Positions 6,536 through 14,784 of a DNA stretch of 16,211 bases are shown here, one piece after another. Both the position numbers and the translations under genes were made by a program. Location: assembly GCA_016206515.1 (NCBI GenBank), contig JACQRN010000044.1:1-16211 (forward strand). The letters run 5' to 3'. Every line of letters begins with the position of its first letter. The stretch's first letter is position 1. The notes under the pieces were generated by a model. It was not told where the DNA came from and did no database searches. It saw only the letters and a list, made by a program, of their open reading frames with translations. Source of the DNA: Planctomycetota bacterium (lineage in GTDB: Bacteria; Planctomycetota; SBBH01; JACQRN01).

Positions 6536-7066
6536 TTACGAGGCCGCGGCGGCGGGGATCGTGCGCATCTTCACGACCTTGCCGCGGGCGGTTCCCTGGC
6601 TGTACTCGTTCTGGGACCAGAGTTTGAGGAACGCCTGGTCGATCCGTTCCCCCTTGTCGTCGTACACGAGGATCGCGTCCTTGTCGCAGAGCGCCGTGCA
6701 CAGGCCGCACCCGACGCATTTCTTCTCCTCGACGAGGGCGACCGGGAGGACCCCCGGAACCCTCTCCCCCCCCTCCATCGAGATGCAGTCGTACGGGCAG
6801 GCGTCGACGCAAAACTCGCACCCGGTGCAGAAGTCGCGGTCCACCTTCGCCTTGGGGAGCGCGGCGATCTTCCGCTTCGGCTTGATCGCCTTGTGCTGGT
6901 CCTCGATGCACTCGACCGGGCAGACCGCCGCGCACGCCCCGCAGTCGATGCACCGCTCCGGGACGATCTGGTGCAGCTCCTGCTTGTCCCCGAAGATCGC
7001 CTCGGTCGGGCAGATCCGCGCGCACGCCTGGCAGCCGATGCAGGTGTTCTTGATGAAATGGGACAC
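6536..7066 (-). CDS. Polyferredoxin with four [4Fe-4S] motifs
   Basis: Soluble electron carrier or electron-transfer subunit of 176 residues with four complete CxxCxxCxxxC motifs: Cys9/12/15/19, 39/42/45/49, 80/83/86/90 and 117/120/123/127. The first three are followed by Pro, and the fourth by Asp. The classic pairing is two bicluster ferredoxin units (1-60 and 76-135) joined by a Lys-rich linker (60-76). This resembles the RnfB/HydN-like carriers and the 2x[4Fe-4S] domains of oxidoreductase subunits. A non-ferredoxin tail (136-176, containing FLKLWSQNEYSQGTARGKVVKMRTI) may bind a partner. The start is GTG at 7066, forced by an in-frame TAG just upstream; no Shine-Dalgarno is visible. It is followed after 14 nt by the anchored protein. 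The redox partner is unknown. Confidence 0.87.
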   Translation of the reverse strand: MSHFIKNTCIGCQACARICPTEAIFGDKQELHQIVPERCIDCGACAAVCPVECIEDQHKAIKPKRKIAALPKAKVDRDFCTGCEFCVDACPYDCISMEGGERVPGVLPVALVEEKKCVGCGLCTALCDKDAILVYDDKGERIDQAFLKLWSQNEYSQGTARGKVVKMRTIPAAAAS

Positions 7067-7182
7067 AGCGACAGAAGTCTACAACGGCACAGAGGGTACG
7101 ACCAGACAACGAGGGTGAACGCCACGCATCGCTGTACGCCTCGCGCTTCGCGCTTCGCAGGACACCGGGAGGTTGCAATGAC

Positions 7183-7467
7183 CTACCACGGCGCGTTCTC
7201 CAGCACGAGGTCGGCGCGCAGGACGATCCGACAGCAGAGCCTCTGGCCCGGCGAGGCGTCCACGTTCCGCAGGGTCTCCCGCTCCCCGTCCGAGGGGGGA
7301 TCGAGCGACTCTCCCCCCGAGCGGACCGTCACCAGGCACGCCCCGCAGACGCCGTACCGGCAGGAGAACGGGACGGAGGCGGCGAGGGCATCCGCCACGG
7401 ACATCGCGCCCGTTCCCGCCGGGACGACCGCCTCACGCCCGTCCGAAGCGAAACGGCACCGGGGCAT
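7183..7467 (-). CDS. [2Fe-2S] ferredoxin (plant/adrenodoxin-fold type)
   Basis: Electron-transfer protein of 94 residues with the 2Fe-2S signature CRYGVCGAC (Cys36, 41, 44) and the distal ligand in RLCCRIV, most probably Cys79, with Cys78 in the position usually held by Ala. N-terminal strand (PRCRFASDGREAVVPAG) and the spacing to the last ligand fit the beta-grasp fold. Start ATG at 7467 follows the rocA-like stop by 7 nt, with an AAGGGGTG ribosome-binding site at the end of that gene; the frame extends further upstream but only as a shadow. Co-transcription with the P5C dehydrogenase suggests a role in proline or another aldehyde oxidation route, although that enzyme normally uses NAD+. No reductase for it is present in the window. 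Confidence 0.87.
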   Translation of the reverse strand: MPRCRFASDGREAVVPAGTGAMSVADALAASVPFSCRYGVCGACLVTVRSGGESLDPPSDGERETLRNVDASPGQRLCCRIVLRADLVLENAPW

Positions 7468-7474
7468 CGCGGCA

Positions 7475-9085
7475 TCACCCCTTCTTGCGGGAGACGCTCT
7501 TCGCCTGCAGGAACAGCAGGAGGTAGTCCGGCCCCCCCGCCTTCGAGTCGGTCCCGGACATGTTGAAACCGCCGAACGGGTGCCCCCCCACCAGCGCCCC
7601 GGTGCACTTGCGGTTGAGGTACAGGTTCCCGACATGGAAGGCGGAGCGGGCGCGCTCGAGCTTGCGCGCATCCCGCGAATAGACGGACCCCGTCAGGCCG
7701 AACTCGGTGCCGTTGGCGACCCTCAACCCCTCCTCGAAATCGGAAACCGGGATCAACGTCAGGACCGGCCCGAAGATCTCCTCCTGGGCGAGCCTCGCGG
7801 TGGGGGCGACCTCGCCGAACACGGTCGGCTCGATGAAGAACCCCTTCGCGGCGTCCGCCTTCCCCCCCGTCAGGAGCCGCCCCTCCGACTGCCCCGAGAC
7901 GATGTGCTGGCGGATCTTGTCGAACGACGCGCGGTTGATCACGGGCCCCATCCGGTGCGCGGGGTCCTCGGGCGCACCCACGGAGATCGTCCGGGTCCGC
8001 TCGACGATCTTCTCCCGCAGGGCGTCGTACACCCTCCGGGGAACGATCGCCCGCGAGCAGGCGGAGCACTTCTGCCCCTGGTATCCGAAGGCGGCGGAGA
8101 CGATCCCGTCGGCGGCGGCGTCCAGGTCGGCGTCCTCCGCGACCAGGATCGCGTCCTTCCCCCCCATTTCGGCGACGACCCGCTTGAGCCACCTCTGCCC
8201 CGGGGGGACCTTCGCGGCGATCTCGTTGATCCGGATCCCGACCTCCTTCGACCCGGTAAAGTTGATGAACCGGATCCGCGGATGGGAGACGATCGCCTCG
8301 CCGAGCGATCCGCCCGGGCCGGTCAGGAACTGCACGACGCCGGGAGGAACCCCCGCCTCCCGCAGGATGTCGAAGCACTGCCAGCCGATCGCCGCGGTGG
8401 CGCTGGCGGGCTTGAGGATCATGCAGTTCCCCGCCGCTACGGGCGCGGTGGTGAGCCCCATCAGGATCGCCGCGGGGAAGTTCCAGGGGGGGATCGCCAC
8501 CCCGACCCCGAGCGGGATGTAGAACATCTCGTTCTCCTCGCCGGGGACCGGGGTGACCCGTTGCGGGCCAGCGTACCGGATCGCCTCACGCGCGTAGTAC
8601 TCGAGGAAGTCGATCGCCTCCGCCGTGTCGCCGTCCGCTTCGGGCCAGGTCTTGCCCGCCTCCAGGGTCAGCCAGGCGTTCATCTCCCGCCGCCGCGCGC
8701 GAAGAATCCGCGCGGCCTTCAGCAGCACCCCCGCGCGCTTGGAGACGGGCTGGGCGGACCAGGATTCGAACGCCTTCCACGCCCCCGCGATCGCCGCTTC
8801 CGCCTCGCGCGCCCCACCCGAGGCGAACCGCCCGATCACCTCGTCGTGGCGCGCCGGGTTGAAGGACGTGAAGGTCTGGGCGGTCGTGACCTCCTTGCCG
8901 TCGATGACCAGCGGGTACGTCCGCCCCAGCTGGGACCGCACGCGGCGGAGCGCCTCCTCCTGCGAGGCGTGCACGCGCCGGTTCTTGAAATCGAGAAACG
9001 CCTCGTTCCGGAAGGGGGGGATCGCCCCTCTCGCCTTCCTCGCCGCGCCCCTCCGCCTCGTCGCCACCTTGGTTCCCTGCGCCAT
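7475..9085 (-). CDS. rocA: L-glutamate gamma-semialdehyde (1-pyrroline-5-carboxylate) dehydrogenase
   Basis: NAD-dependent aldehyde dehydrogenase that oxidises glutamate semialdehyde, in equilibrium with P5C, to glutamate: the second step of proline (and ornithine) breakdown in the cytoplasm. Length 536 fits the monofunctional RocA/PruA group. Catalytic and cofactor residues are visible: Asn202 in PPWNFP, Lys225 in ILKPAS, FTGSKEVG (277-284), Glu306 in AEMGGKDA, nucleophile Cys340 in YQGQKCSACSR and EEIFGP (435-440). The opening RRVRSQLGRTYPLVIDG and closing GGHPFGGFNMSGTDSKAGGPDYLLLF are characteristic of P5C dehydrogenases over other aldehyde dehydrogenases. A basic leader of about 20 residues (ATRRRGAARKARG) is unusual. 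The ATG at 9085 has a GGGGGAGGGG ribosome-binding site. No proline dehydrogenase gene is present in the window. Confidence 0.92.
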   Translation of the reverse strand: MAQGTKVATRRRGAARKARGAIPPFRNEAFLDFKNRRVHASQEEALRRVRSQLGRTYPLVIDGKEVTTAQTFTSFNPARHDEVIGRFASGGAREAEAAIAGAWKAFESWSAQPVSKRAGVLLKAARILRARRREMNAWLTLEAGKTWPEADGDTAEAIDFLEYYAREAIRYAGPQRVTPVPGEENEMFYIPLGVGVAIPPWNFPAAILMGLTTAPVAAGNCMILKPASATAAIGWQCFDILREAGVPPGVVQFLTGPGGSLGEAIVSHPRIRFINFTGSKEVGIRINEIAAKVPPGQRWLKRVVAEMGGKDAILVAEDADLDAAADGIVSAAFGYQGQKCSACSRAIVPRRVYDALREKIVERTRTISVGAPEDPAHRMGPVINRASFDKIRQHIVSGQSEGRLLTGGKADAAKGFFIEPTVFGEVAPTARLAQEEIFGPVLTLIPVSDFEEGLRVANGTEFGLTGSVYSRDARKLERARSAFHVGNLYLNRKCTGALVGGHPFGGFNMSGTDSKAGGPDYLLLFLQAKSVSRKKG

Positions 9086-9104
9086 CGCCCCTCCCCCGAT
9101 CCGA

Positions 9105-9806
9105 TCAACCGATCGCCGGCGGCGCCGCCCGCCGCGCCTTCATCTGGTGGGCGGGCAGGATCACGCCGGCGGAGACACAATACTGCACCGCCTCGTCGAC
9201 CGTCATGTTCAGGGGGATCGTATCGCTCCGCCTCACGAACATCGTGTACCCGGTGAACGGGGTCGGACTGCTCGGGAGGAAGACGCAGATATATTCCTCC
9301 GGCACGCGTCGGCGCAGATCGTCCAGACCGTCATTGGTCACCAGCCCGATCGAGTAAATCCCCTCGCGCGGCCACGGGAAGGCGATCACGGAGCGCCCCT
9401 TCACCTTGTTGTCCGAGGTGAAGAACTCGATCAGCTGTTTGAAGAACCCGTACAGCTGCTTCACCAGCGGGACCCGGTTGATCTGGGACTCGACCCACCC
9501 CCAGAGCGTGCGACCCAGGTAACTGGCGACGAAGCGTCCCACGACGAGCGCCAGGAGGATGACGAGAAGAAGCCCCAGGAGGTTCCCGACCATCGCGTCC
9601 GGCACCCATTCGGGGATGAACGAGCGGAGGATCCGCACGTTCCCCGCCGGATCGCCGTCCCTCTCCCCGATCAGCCAGAGGGTGAACCGTTTGCCGAACG
9701 TCGTGTTCACCCACCGGTAGACGCCGATGACGACGTAGAGCGTCAGGAGGGTCGGCAGAAGCGCCGCCATCCCGAGCAGGAGAAACCGCTTCAGCCAGCG
9801 GAGCAT
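9105..9806 (-). CDS. DUF502-family membrane protein
   Basis: Conserved membrane protein of unknown function, 233 residues, with two membrane helices (about 7-30 and 72-97) and a soluble C-terminal domain. DUF502 marks include the segment NRVPLVKQLYGFFKQLIEFF (110-129), PREGIYSIGLVTND (about 146-159), VFLPSSPTPFTGYTMFV (about 176-192) and MTVDEAVQYCVSAGVILP (about 202-219). Some relatives were linked to cell-envelope or stress functions, but no biochemical role is established to my knowledge. The ATG at 9806 is 3 nt after the ligA stop, and rocA begins 19 nt after this stop, so it sits in the middle of a five-gene run. The functional link to its neighbours is unclear. Confidence 0.86.
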   Translation of the reverse strand: MLRWLKRFLLLGMAALLPTLLTLYVVIGVYRWVNTTFGKRFTLWLIGERDGDPAGNVRILRSFIPEWVPDAMVGNLLGLLLVILLALVVGRFVASYLGRTLWGWVESQINRVPLVKQLYGFFKQLIEFFTSDNKVKGRSVIAFPWPREGIYSIGLVTNDGLDDLRRRVPEEYICVFLPSSPTPFTGYTMFVRRSDTIPLNMTVDEAVQYCVSAGVILPAHQMKARRAAPPAIG

Positions 9807-9809
9807 GCG

Positions 9810-11843
9810 CTACCCCGCCTTTCCGCTTTCCTCGACCATCCCACCCTCCCCGCGCCGCAGGAACTCCGCCTCGTCGATCACCTCAACCCCCAGGGCGGCC
9901 GCCTTCGTCCGCTTCGAGCCCGCGTCCGCCCCCGCGACCACCAGGTCCGTCTTCGGGCTCACCGAGCCGGTCGCCCGGCCGCCCCCCTCCCGCACCCGCC
10001 GCTCGGCATCCTCCCGCGTGATCGAGGCGAGGGTCCCCGTGAAGACGACCGTCTTCCCCTCCCACGGGCCGCCGGGCGCGCTGCGCGAGACAGGATCGTA
10101 GCGTACGCCGGCCTCGCGGAGGCGGTCGATCCGGCGGCCGGCGCGCGGGTCGGCGAAGTACGCCGCGACCGACCGCGCAACGACCGGACCCACCTCGTGG
10201 ACGCGCTCCAGCGCCTCGCTGGAGGCTTCCTGGAGCCGCTCCAGCGTGCCGAATTCCCGCGCGAGGAGATCCGCCGTGCGCGAGCCGACGTTCCGGATCC
10301 CCAGGGCATGGATCAGGCGCGGCAGCGTCGTCCCCTTCGCGCGATCCAGGGACTGCACGAGGTTCTCCGCCGACTTCTCGGCCATCCTCTCCAGGGAGGC
10401 CCAGACCTCTCTCCCCACGAAGAAGACGTCCACGGGGTCCTTTACGATCCCCTTCACGACCGCCTGCTCGATCAGCTTCTCCCCGATCCCGTCCACGTCG
10501 AGCGCATCGCGGGAGAAGAAGTGCGCGACCGCCTGCTTCAACTGGTCGGGACACTCCGGGTTCGGGCACCCCCAAGCGACGCGATCCTCCCCGCGGACCA
10601 GCTTCGCGCGGCAGGACGGGCACTTCCGGAGCGGGACCACCTTTTTCCCGCCCGGCGCGCGGGTGACGACCTTCACGACGTGTGGGATCACCTCGCCGGC
10701 GCGCTCGATCAGCACCGTGTCCCCCCGGCGGACCCCCAGGCGCGACACCTCCTTAAAATTGTGCAGGGACGCCGACGAGATCGTCACCCCGCCGCACGGG
10801 ACCGGCTTCAGCCTCGCGATCGGGGTGACGACGCCGGTGCGTCCGACCGAGAACAGGACCTCCTCGACGACGCTCGTCGCCTGCGTGGCGGCGTACTTGA
10901 GCGCGATCGCCCAGCGCGGCGCCTTCCCGGTCGCGCCGAGGATCCGCTGCAAGGCGACGTCGTCCACCTTCACGACGAGGCCGTCGATCTCGTACGGAAG
11001 AGACTCCCTCCGCGCCCCGATCTCGGCATAGGCGCCGAGCACCGCCTCGACATCCCGGCACGGGCGGACCGTGTCCGGAACGGGGAAGCCGAACCCCCGC
11101 ACCCAGTCCAGGTACGCCGCATGGGATGCGATCGCGGGGCCCCCCTCGCGTCTCCCCGCGGAATGCGCGTAGAAGCGCAGCGGGCGGGACGCGGTCACGC
11201 GGGGATCCTTCTGCTTGAGCGATCCGGAGGCGGCGTTGCGCGGGTTGGCGAACGGAGAGCGTCCCGCGGCGGCCTCCCTGCGATTCAGCTCCGCGAACTC
11301 GGCACGGTCCATGTACGCCTCCCCGCGCACCTCGAGGAGCGCGGGGGCGTCCCCCTCCAGCCGCAGGGGGATCGCGCGGATCGTGCGCACGTTCGGCGTG
11401 ATCTCCTCGCCCGTCTCGCCCCGCCCGCGCGTGGCGCCCGTGACAAGGAGACCCTCGCGGTACAGGAGGGAGAGCGAGACGCCGTCGATCTTCGGCTCGA
11501 CGAGGTACGTCCCGGGCTCCCCCTTCAGGAACCGCCGGAGCTTGGCGTCCCACTCGCGGAACTCCTCCGCGGAGGTGACGTTGTCGAGGGAGAGCATCGG
11601 CGGGTCGAACGGCACGGGGGCGAACCCGGAGGAGACCTCCCCGCCCACCCTCTGCGTCGGGGAATCGCCCGTACGCAGGAGCGGGTGCTCCTCCTCGATC
11701 GCCTTCAGGCGGCGCATCAGCGCGTCGTACTCGCCATCGGCGATCTCCGGCCGGGACTCGACGTAGTAGAGCCGGTCGTGCCTTCGGATCTCGCGGCGGA
11801 GGCGCTCGACCTCCCGTCGGGCCGACGCGGGGACATCCGTCAT
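9810..11843 (-). CDS. ligA: NAD-dependent DNA ligase LigA
   Basis: Seals nicks in duplex DNA in replication and repair, using NAD+ as AMP donor. At 677 residues it has full family length and all domains. These are an Ia domain with HDRLYYVESRPEIADGEYD (22-40) for NMN binding, and an adenylation domain with nucleophile Lys118 in VEPKIDG, GRGETGEEIT (140-149) and EIDGLVVKVD (285-294). They are followed by an OB fold, a four-Cys zinc finger (Cys408, 411, 426, 431), helix-hairpin-helix repeats (about 450-580) and a C-terminal BRCT domain (about 590-665, starting WEGKTVVFTGTLAS). Start ATG at 11843 lies 9 nt after the upstream stop; no good ribosome-binding site is visible. The gene appears intact and is normally single copy and essential. 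Confidence 0.97.
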   Translation of the reverse strand: MTDVPASARREVERLRREIRRHDRLYYVESRPEIADGEYDALMRRLKAIEEEHPLLRTGDSPTQRVGGEVSSGFAPVPFDPPMLSLDNVTSAEEFREWDAKLRRFLKGEPGTYLVEPKIDGVSLSLLYREGLLVTGATRGRGETGEEITPNVRTIRAIPLRLEGDAPALLEVRGEAYMDRAEFAELNRREAAAGRSPFANPRNAASGSLKQKDPRVTASRPLRFYAHSAGRREGGPAIASHAAYLDWVRGFGFPVPDTVRPCRDVEAVLGAYAEIGARRESLPYEIDGLVVKVDDVALQRILGATGKAPRWAIALKYAATQATSVVEEVLFSVGRTGVVTPIARLKPVPCGGVTISSASLHNFKEVSRLGVRRGDTVLIERAGEVIPHVVKVVTRAPGGKKVVPLRKCPSCRAKLVRGEDRVAWGCPNPECPDQLKQAVAHFFSRDALDVDGIGEKLIEQAVVKGIVKDPVDVFFVGREVWASLERMAEKSAENLVQSLDRAKGTTLPRLIHALGIRNVGSRTADLLAREFGTLERLQEASSEALERVHEVGPVVARSVAAYFADPRAGRRIDRLREAGVRYDPVSRSAPGGPWEGKTVVFTGTLASITREDAERRVREGGGRATGSVSPKTDLVVAGADAGSKRTKAAALGVEVIDEAEFLRRGEGGMVEESGKAG

Positions 11844-11852
11844 GGCGGTAGT

Positions 11853-14723
11853 TTACGACACCCTTCGCGCCAGATGCCGGATCGGATGCAGCACCTCGCG
11901 ACCCAGAATCCGCGCGAGTTGCGTCCTGCAGGAGAACCCGGCGGCGGCCACGGCTGCCCCCGCGGGGACGCCCTGGGCGAGGGAGCGTCCCATGGCCATC
12001 GAGAGATCGTAATGCTCCTTCTCGTACCCGAACGAGCCGGCCATCCCGCAGCAGGAGCCACCCAGCGTCCCCGCGGGGATCCCCCGCGCGCGAAGCGCCG
12101 CCTCCGCCTTCCCGCCCCAGCCTGCCGCCCGTGCATGGCAATGATCGTGGAGGAGGAGGGAGCCTTCACATGTCGTCCCGAGGGGCGCGTGATTGCCGCG
12201 CCCCGAGGGACCTGTGTTTGTGGCCCTGGCGGCAAACACAGGTCCCTCGTCGCTCGGGCGCAACTCGACGGCTCCTCGGGACGACATGCCCCTCGAAGCC
12301 AGAGATGACAGCAGATCGCGCGCCTGCGCTACGGCCTGCAACCCGAGCGAGGGCCACTCCTGCGCAACCATCGTCGCGCAACTCGGCTCCAGGAAGAGGA
12401 TCGGCTGCGTCGAGCCCTGGAGCGCCTGCGAGGACGCCCGCGCCTGCGCGCGCGCCTCCTCCACGCAGCCGACCGAGTACGCCGCGCGACCGCAGCAAAG
12501 CCCCGTCAGGACACGCGGGGACTCCCCCTCGCTTCGCAGCACCTCCAGCGCCGCCTCCCCCGCCTCGGGATCGAACAGGTCCGTGAAGCAGTCGGCCCAG
12601 AGAAAGACCGATGGCCGTTCGGGGACCGCCGTAAGCGCGAGGCGGGAGGCGAACGTCCGCCTCCTCATCGCGGGGAGCGGCCGCCGAGATGTCAGTCCCG
12701 CGAAGGCATCGATCGCCCAACGCGCGAGGGCGAGGCGGGACACGCCCGACGCCGCCGCCCGTAGCCAGCCGGGCCGGCCGCGCCAGGCCGGGAGCGCCGC
12801 GATCGCCCGCTCCCGGAGCGGCGTGCCGTGCCTTTCGTGCCAGCGCGCCCTCCACGCGACACGCAGCCGCGCGACATCCACGCCCGAGGGGCACTCCCGG
12901 GCGCACGCCTTGCACCCGACGCAGAAGTCGACCGCCTCGCGCCGGAGCGCCTCGTCGTCGGGGATCTTCCCCACGAGCGCCAGGCGCAGGAGGTTCGCCC
13001 TCCCGCGCGGGGACTGGATCTCCTCGCCGGTAGCGCGGAACGTCGGGCACATCACCCCCGCCTCGCGCGTCCGGCATCCGCCGCACCCGTGGCACAGCTC
13101 CGCGGCGTGCGACAGGTCGATCTGGGGACCGAAGTCGATCGGCCCGGGGATTCCGGGGGAGGAGAACGAGCGGAGGTTGCGCGCGATATCCGTCTCCCCC
13201 GTCACGACCTTCCCCGGGTTCAGGATCCCCGCCGGATCGAGCGCCCGCTTGATCGACACAAACAGGTCCGCGATTCCGTCCCCGTACAGGCGCCGCACGA
13301 ACGGGGAGCGCGACTGCCCGTCCCCGTGCTCGCCGCTGATCGTCCCGCCGTGCGAGATCGCCAGGTCGGCGACCTCCGAGGCGATCGCGCGCATCGTGTC
13401 GCGCCCCGGGGCGCCCCGCACGTCGATCAGGGGGCGCACGTGCAGGCATCCCGGCCCCGCGTGCCCCCAGAACGACGCCGAGGTTCCGTGGCGCCGGAGG
13501 ATCCCCTGGAACCCTTCCACGTACTCCGCCAGCCGGTCCGCCGGGACCGCCGTGTCCTCGACGAACTCGATATGCTTGGCATCGCTCGCGCGACTGGCGA
13601 GGAGGGGGAGCCCCGACTTCCGGAGCGTCCACCACCGCTTGCGCTGGTGGGGATCGGTCGAGCGCGTGGCGTCCATGCACCCGCCCCGACTTCCGGAGCG
13701 CTCCCGCACGACACGATCCGCCGCCGCGCGGGGGGCGTCCGGCGCGTCGCCGTCCCACTCGACGAGGAGCGCCGCGGCGGCGCTCGCGGGGAACGCCGCG
13801 ACGATCGACGCGTAATCGGGGTGCCGCGCGGCGAGGTCGAACAAGGTCCGGTCCATCAACTCGACGACCGACGGACGCGACTCCAGCAGGCGCGGAACGT
13901 CCCGCATCGCCTCCCCGAGATCCGCGTAGAACAAGAGCGCCGTCTCCGTGCAGGGAGGGACCCTCACCAGAGCGATCGTCGCGCGCGTGACGATCCCGAG
14001 CGTCCCTTCCGACCCCGCCAGGAGCCGAGCGGGGTTGAACTCCCCGTCCGAGAGCGCCCCGCGCAGGTTGTACCCGCTGACGTTCCGGTGGATCCTGGGG
14101 TATCGGCTCTCGACAAGGTCGCGCGAGGCATGGAGCGTGCGGGCGATCTCCCCGAACACCCCCGCGCCTCCCGTCCAGGGGACCGGCCCGGTCGCGACGG
14201 CGCTCCCGTCCGCCAGGACCAGATCGAGCATCCGCAGGTATCCGTCGGTCTTGTCGTGGACGAGGGAATGACACCCGGTGGAGTTGTTCCCGATCATCCC
14301 GCCGATCACGCACTGCGTGGCGCTCGCCGGGTCCGGGGCGAACTTCAAGCCGTGCGGGGCGAGCCCCGCGTTCAGGCGCGAGAGGACCACCCCCGGCTCC
14401 ACGACGCAGGTCCGCGCGGCGGGATCGACCGAGACGACCCGGTCCATGTGCCGCGTGAAGTCGAGGACGACCGCCTCGCCGGAGGTCTGCCCAGCGAGCG
14501 ACGTCCCTCCCCCGCGCGGCAGGACCGCCATCCCCTCCCGCGCGCAGAACCGGACCGTCCGGACGACATCCTCCTGCGACCGGGGAAGGACAACCGCGAC
14601 CGGCAGGATCTCGTACAGCGACGCGTCCGTGGCGTACAGGCCGCGCGTCAGGGTGTCGGTGCGGACCTCACCCTCGAGCGTTCCGGCCAGGTGGCGGGCG
14701 ACTTTCTCGGTGGAGGTCAGCAC
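11853..14723 (-). CDS. FAD-binding and Fe-S D-2-hydroxyacid-type dehydrogenase (GlcD-GlpC-like fusion)
   Basis: Large soluble or membrane-associated flavoprotein, 956 residues, joining an FAD-linked oxidase to a GlpC/CCG-type iron-sulfur half. It probably oxidises D-lactate, glycolate or D-2-hydroxyglutarate; the substrate cannot be read from the sequence. The FAD half has LPRGGGTSLAGQTSG (68-82), VIGGMIGNNSTGCHS (139-153), GHAGPGCLHVRP (420-431) and SGEHGDGQSRSPF (463-475). Two [4Fe-4S] motifs follow: Cys544/547/550/559 and Cys601/604/607/611. Two CCG motifs follow at 743-745 and 892-894 (GSCCGMAGSFGYEKEHY). Residues about 812-852 are encoded by a palindromic insertion (12169-12288) between the CCG motifs. 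GTG at 14723 is chosen because the frame upstream crosses the heptamer repeat and is low-complexity; TTG at 14732 is possible. LigA follows after 9 nt. Confidence 0.9.
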   Translation of the reverse strand: MLTSTEKVARHLAGTLEGEVRTDTLTRGLYATDASLYEILPVAVVLPRSQEDVVRTVRFCAREGMAVLPRGGGTSLAGQTSGEAVVLDFTRHMDRVVSVDPAARTCVVEPGVVLSRLNAGLAPHGLKFAPDPASATQCVIGGMIGNNSTGCHSLVHDKTDGYLRMLDLVLADGSAVATGPVPWTGGAGVFGEIARTLHASRDLVESRYPRIHRNVSGYNLRGALSDGEFNPARLLAGSEGTLGIVTRATIALVRVPPCTETALLFYADLGEAMRDVPRLLESRPSVVELMDRTLFDLAARHPDYASIVAAFPASAAAALLVEWDGDAPDAPRAAADRVVRERSGSRGGCMDATRSTDPHQRKRWWTLRKSGLPLLASRASDAKHIEFVEDTAVPADRLAEYVEGFQGILRRHGTSASFWGHAGPGCLHVRPLIDVRGAPGRDTMRAIASEVADLAISHGGTISGEHGDGQSRSPFVRRLYGDGIADLFVSIKRALDPAGILNPGKVVTGETDIARNLRSFSSPGIPGPIDFGPQIDLSHAAELCHGCGGCRTREAGVMCPTFRATGEEIQSPRGRANLLRLALVGKIPDDEALRREAVDFCVGCKACARECPSGVDVARLRVAWRARWHERHGTPLRERAIAALPAWRGRPGWLRAAASGVSRLALARWAIDAFAGLTSRRPLPAMRRRTFASRLALTAVPERPSVFLWADCFTDLFDPEAGEAALEVLRSEGESPRVLTGLCCGRAAYSVGCVEEARAQARASSQALQGSTQPILFLEPSCATMVAQEWPSLGLQAVAQARDLLSSLASRGMSSRGAVELRPSDEGPVFAARATNTGPSGRGNHAPLGTTCEGSLLLHDHCHARAAGWGGKAEAALRARGIPAGTLGGSCCGMAGSFGYEKEHYDLSMAMGRSLAQGVPAGAAVAAAGFSCRTQLARILGREVLHPIRHLARRVS
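12169..12288. repeat. Cloverleaf-like palindromic element, 120 bp, inserted in frame in a coding sequence
   Basis: Outer arms CATGTCGTCCCGAGG (12169-12183) and CCTCGGGACGACATG (12274-12288) are perfect 15-bp complements. Inside lie three further hairpins: an 8-bp stem GGGGCGCG/CGCGCCCC with a 7-nt loop (12182-12204), a 17-bp stem CGAGGGACCTGTGTTTG/CAAACACAGGTCCCTCG with a 12-nt centre (12204-12249), and a weak 5-bp stem CGTCG/CGACG (12248-12270). The length is 40 codons with no stop in the gene's frame. From memory, its arms resemble a dispersed intergenic repeat with a core like GTCATCCCGAG...CGAGGGACCTGTGTTTG seen in many bacterial genomes. No clear target duplication flanks it. Confidence 0.88.
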
Positions 14724-14749
14724 GACCGACAAGTATCGCGCGGAAGATG

Positions 14750-14784
14750 CAGGAGACAGAAGACAGGAGTCAGGAGACAGGAGA
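14750..14784. repeat. Heptamer tandem repeat, five copies of CAGGAGA-like units
   Basis: Units are CAGGAGA, CAGAAGA, CAGGAGT, CAGGAGA, CAGGAGA, directly adjoining (14750-14784). The composition (purine-rich on plus) differs from the flanks. It lies 27 nt upstream of the FAD/Fe-S dehydrogenase GTG and holds the stop codon of the Nudix remnant (TGA at 14772-14770). Tandem heptamers of this style are known as short repetitive sequences in several bacteria; function is unknown. Confidence 0.8.

Noticed and set aside
7138..7160. Short direct repeat TCGCGCT TCGCGCT TCGC in the gap between the two ferredoxin genes
   Set aside because: Only about 2.5 units, no hairpin or promoter attached; could be chance in GC-rich DNA. 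The whole gap 7067-7182 otherwise shows no clear element.
5820..7178. A single 452-residue minus-strand frame covering the polyferredoxin and the anchored protein
   Set aside because: Only its last 233 codons are gene-like; the upstream part is an out-of-frame reading of the ferredoxin gene, so I annotated two genes.
12140..12310. Target-site duplication around the palindromic element
   Set aside because: The flanks (AGCCTTCA on the left, CCCCTCGAAG on the right) do not give a convincing direct repeat, so transposition cannot be argued from them.
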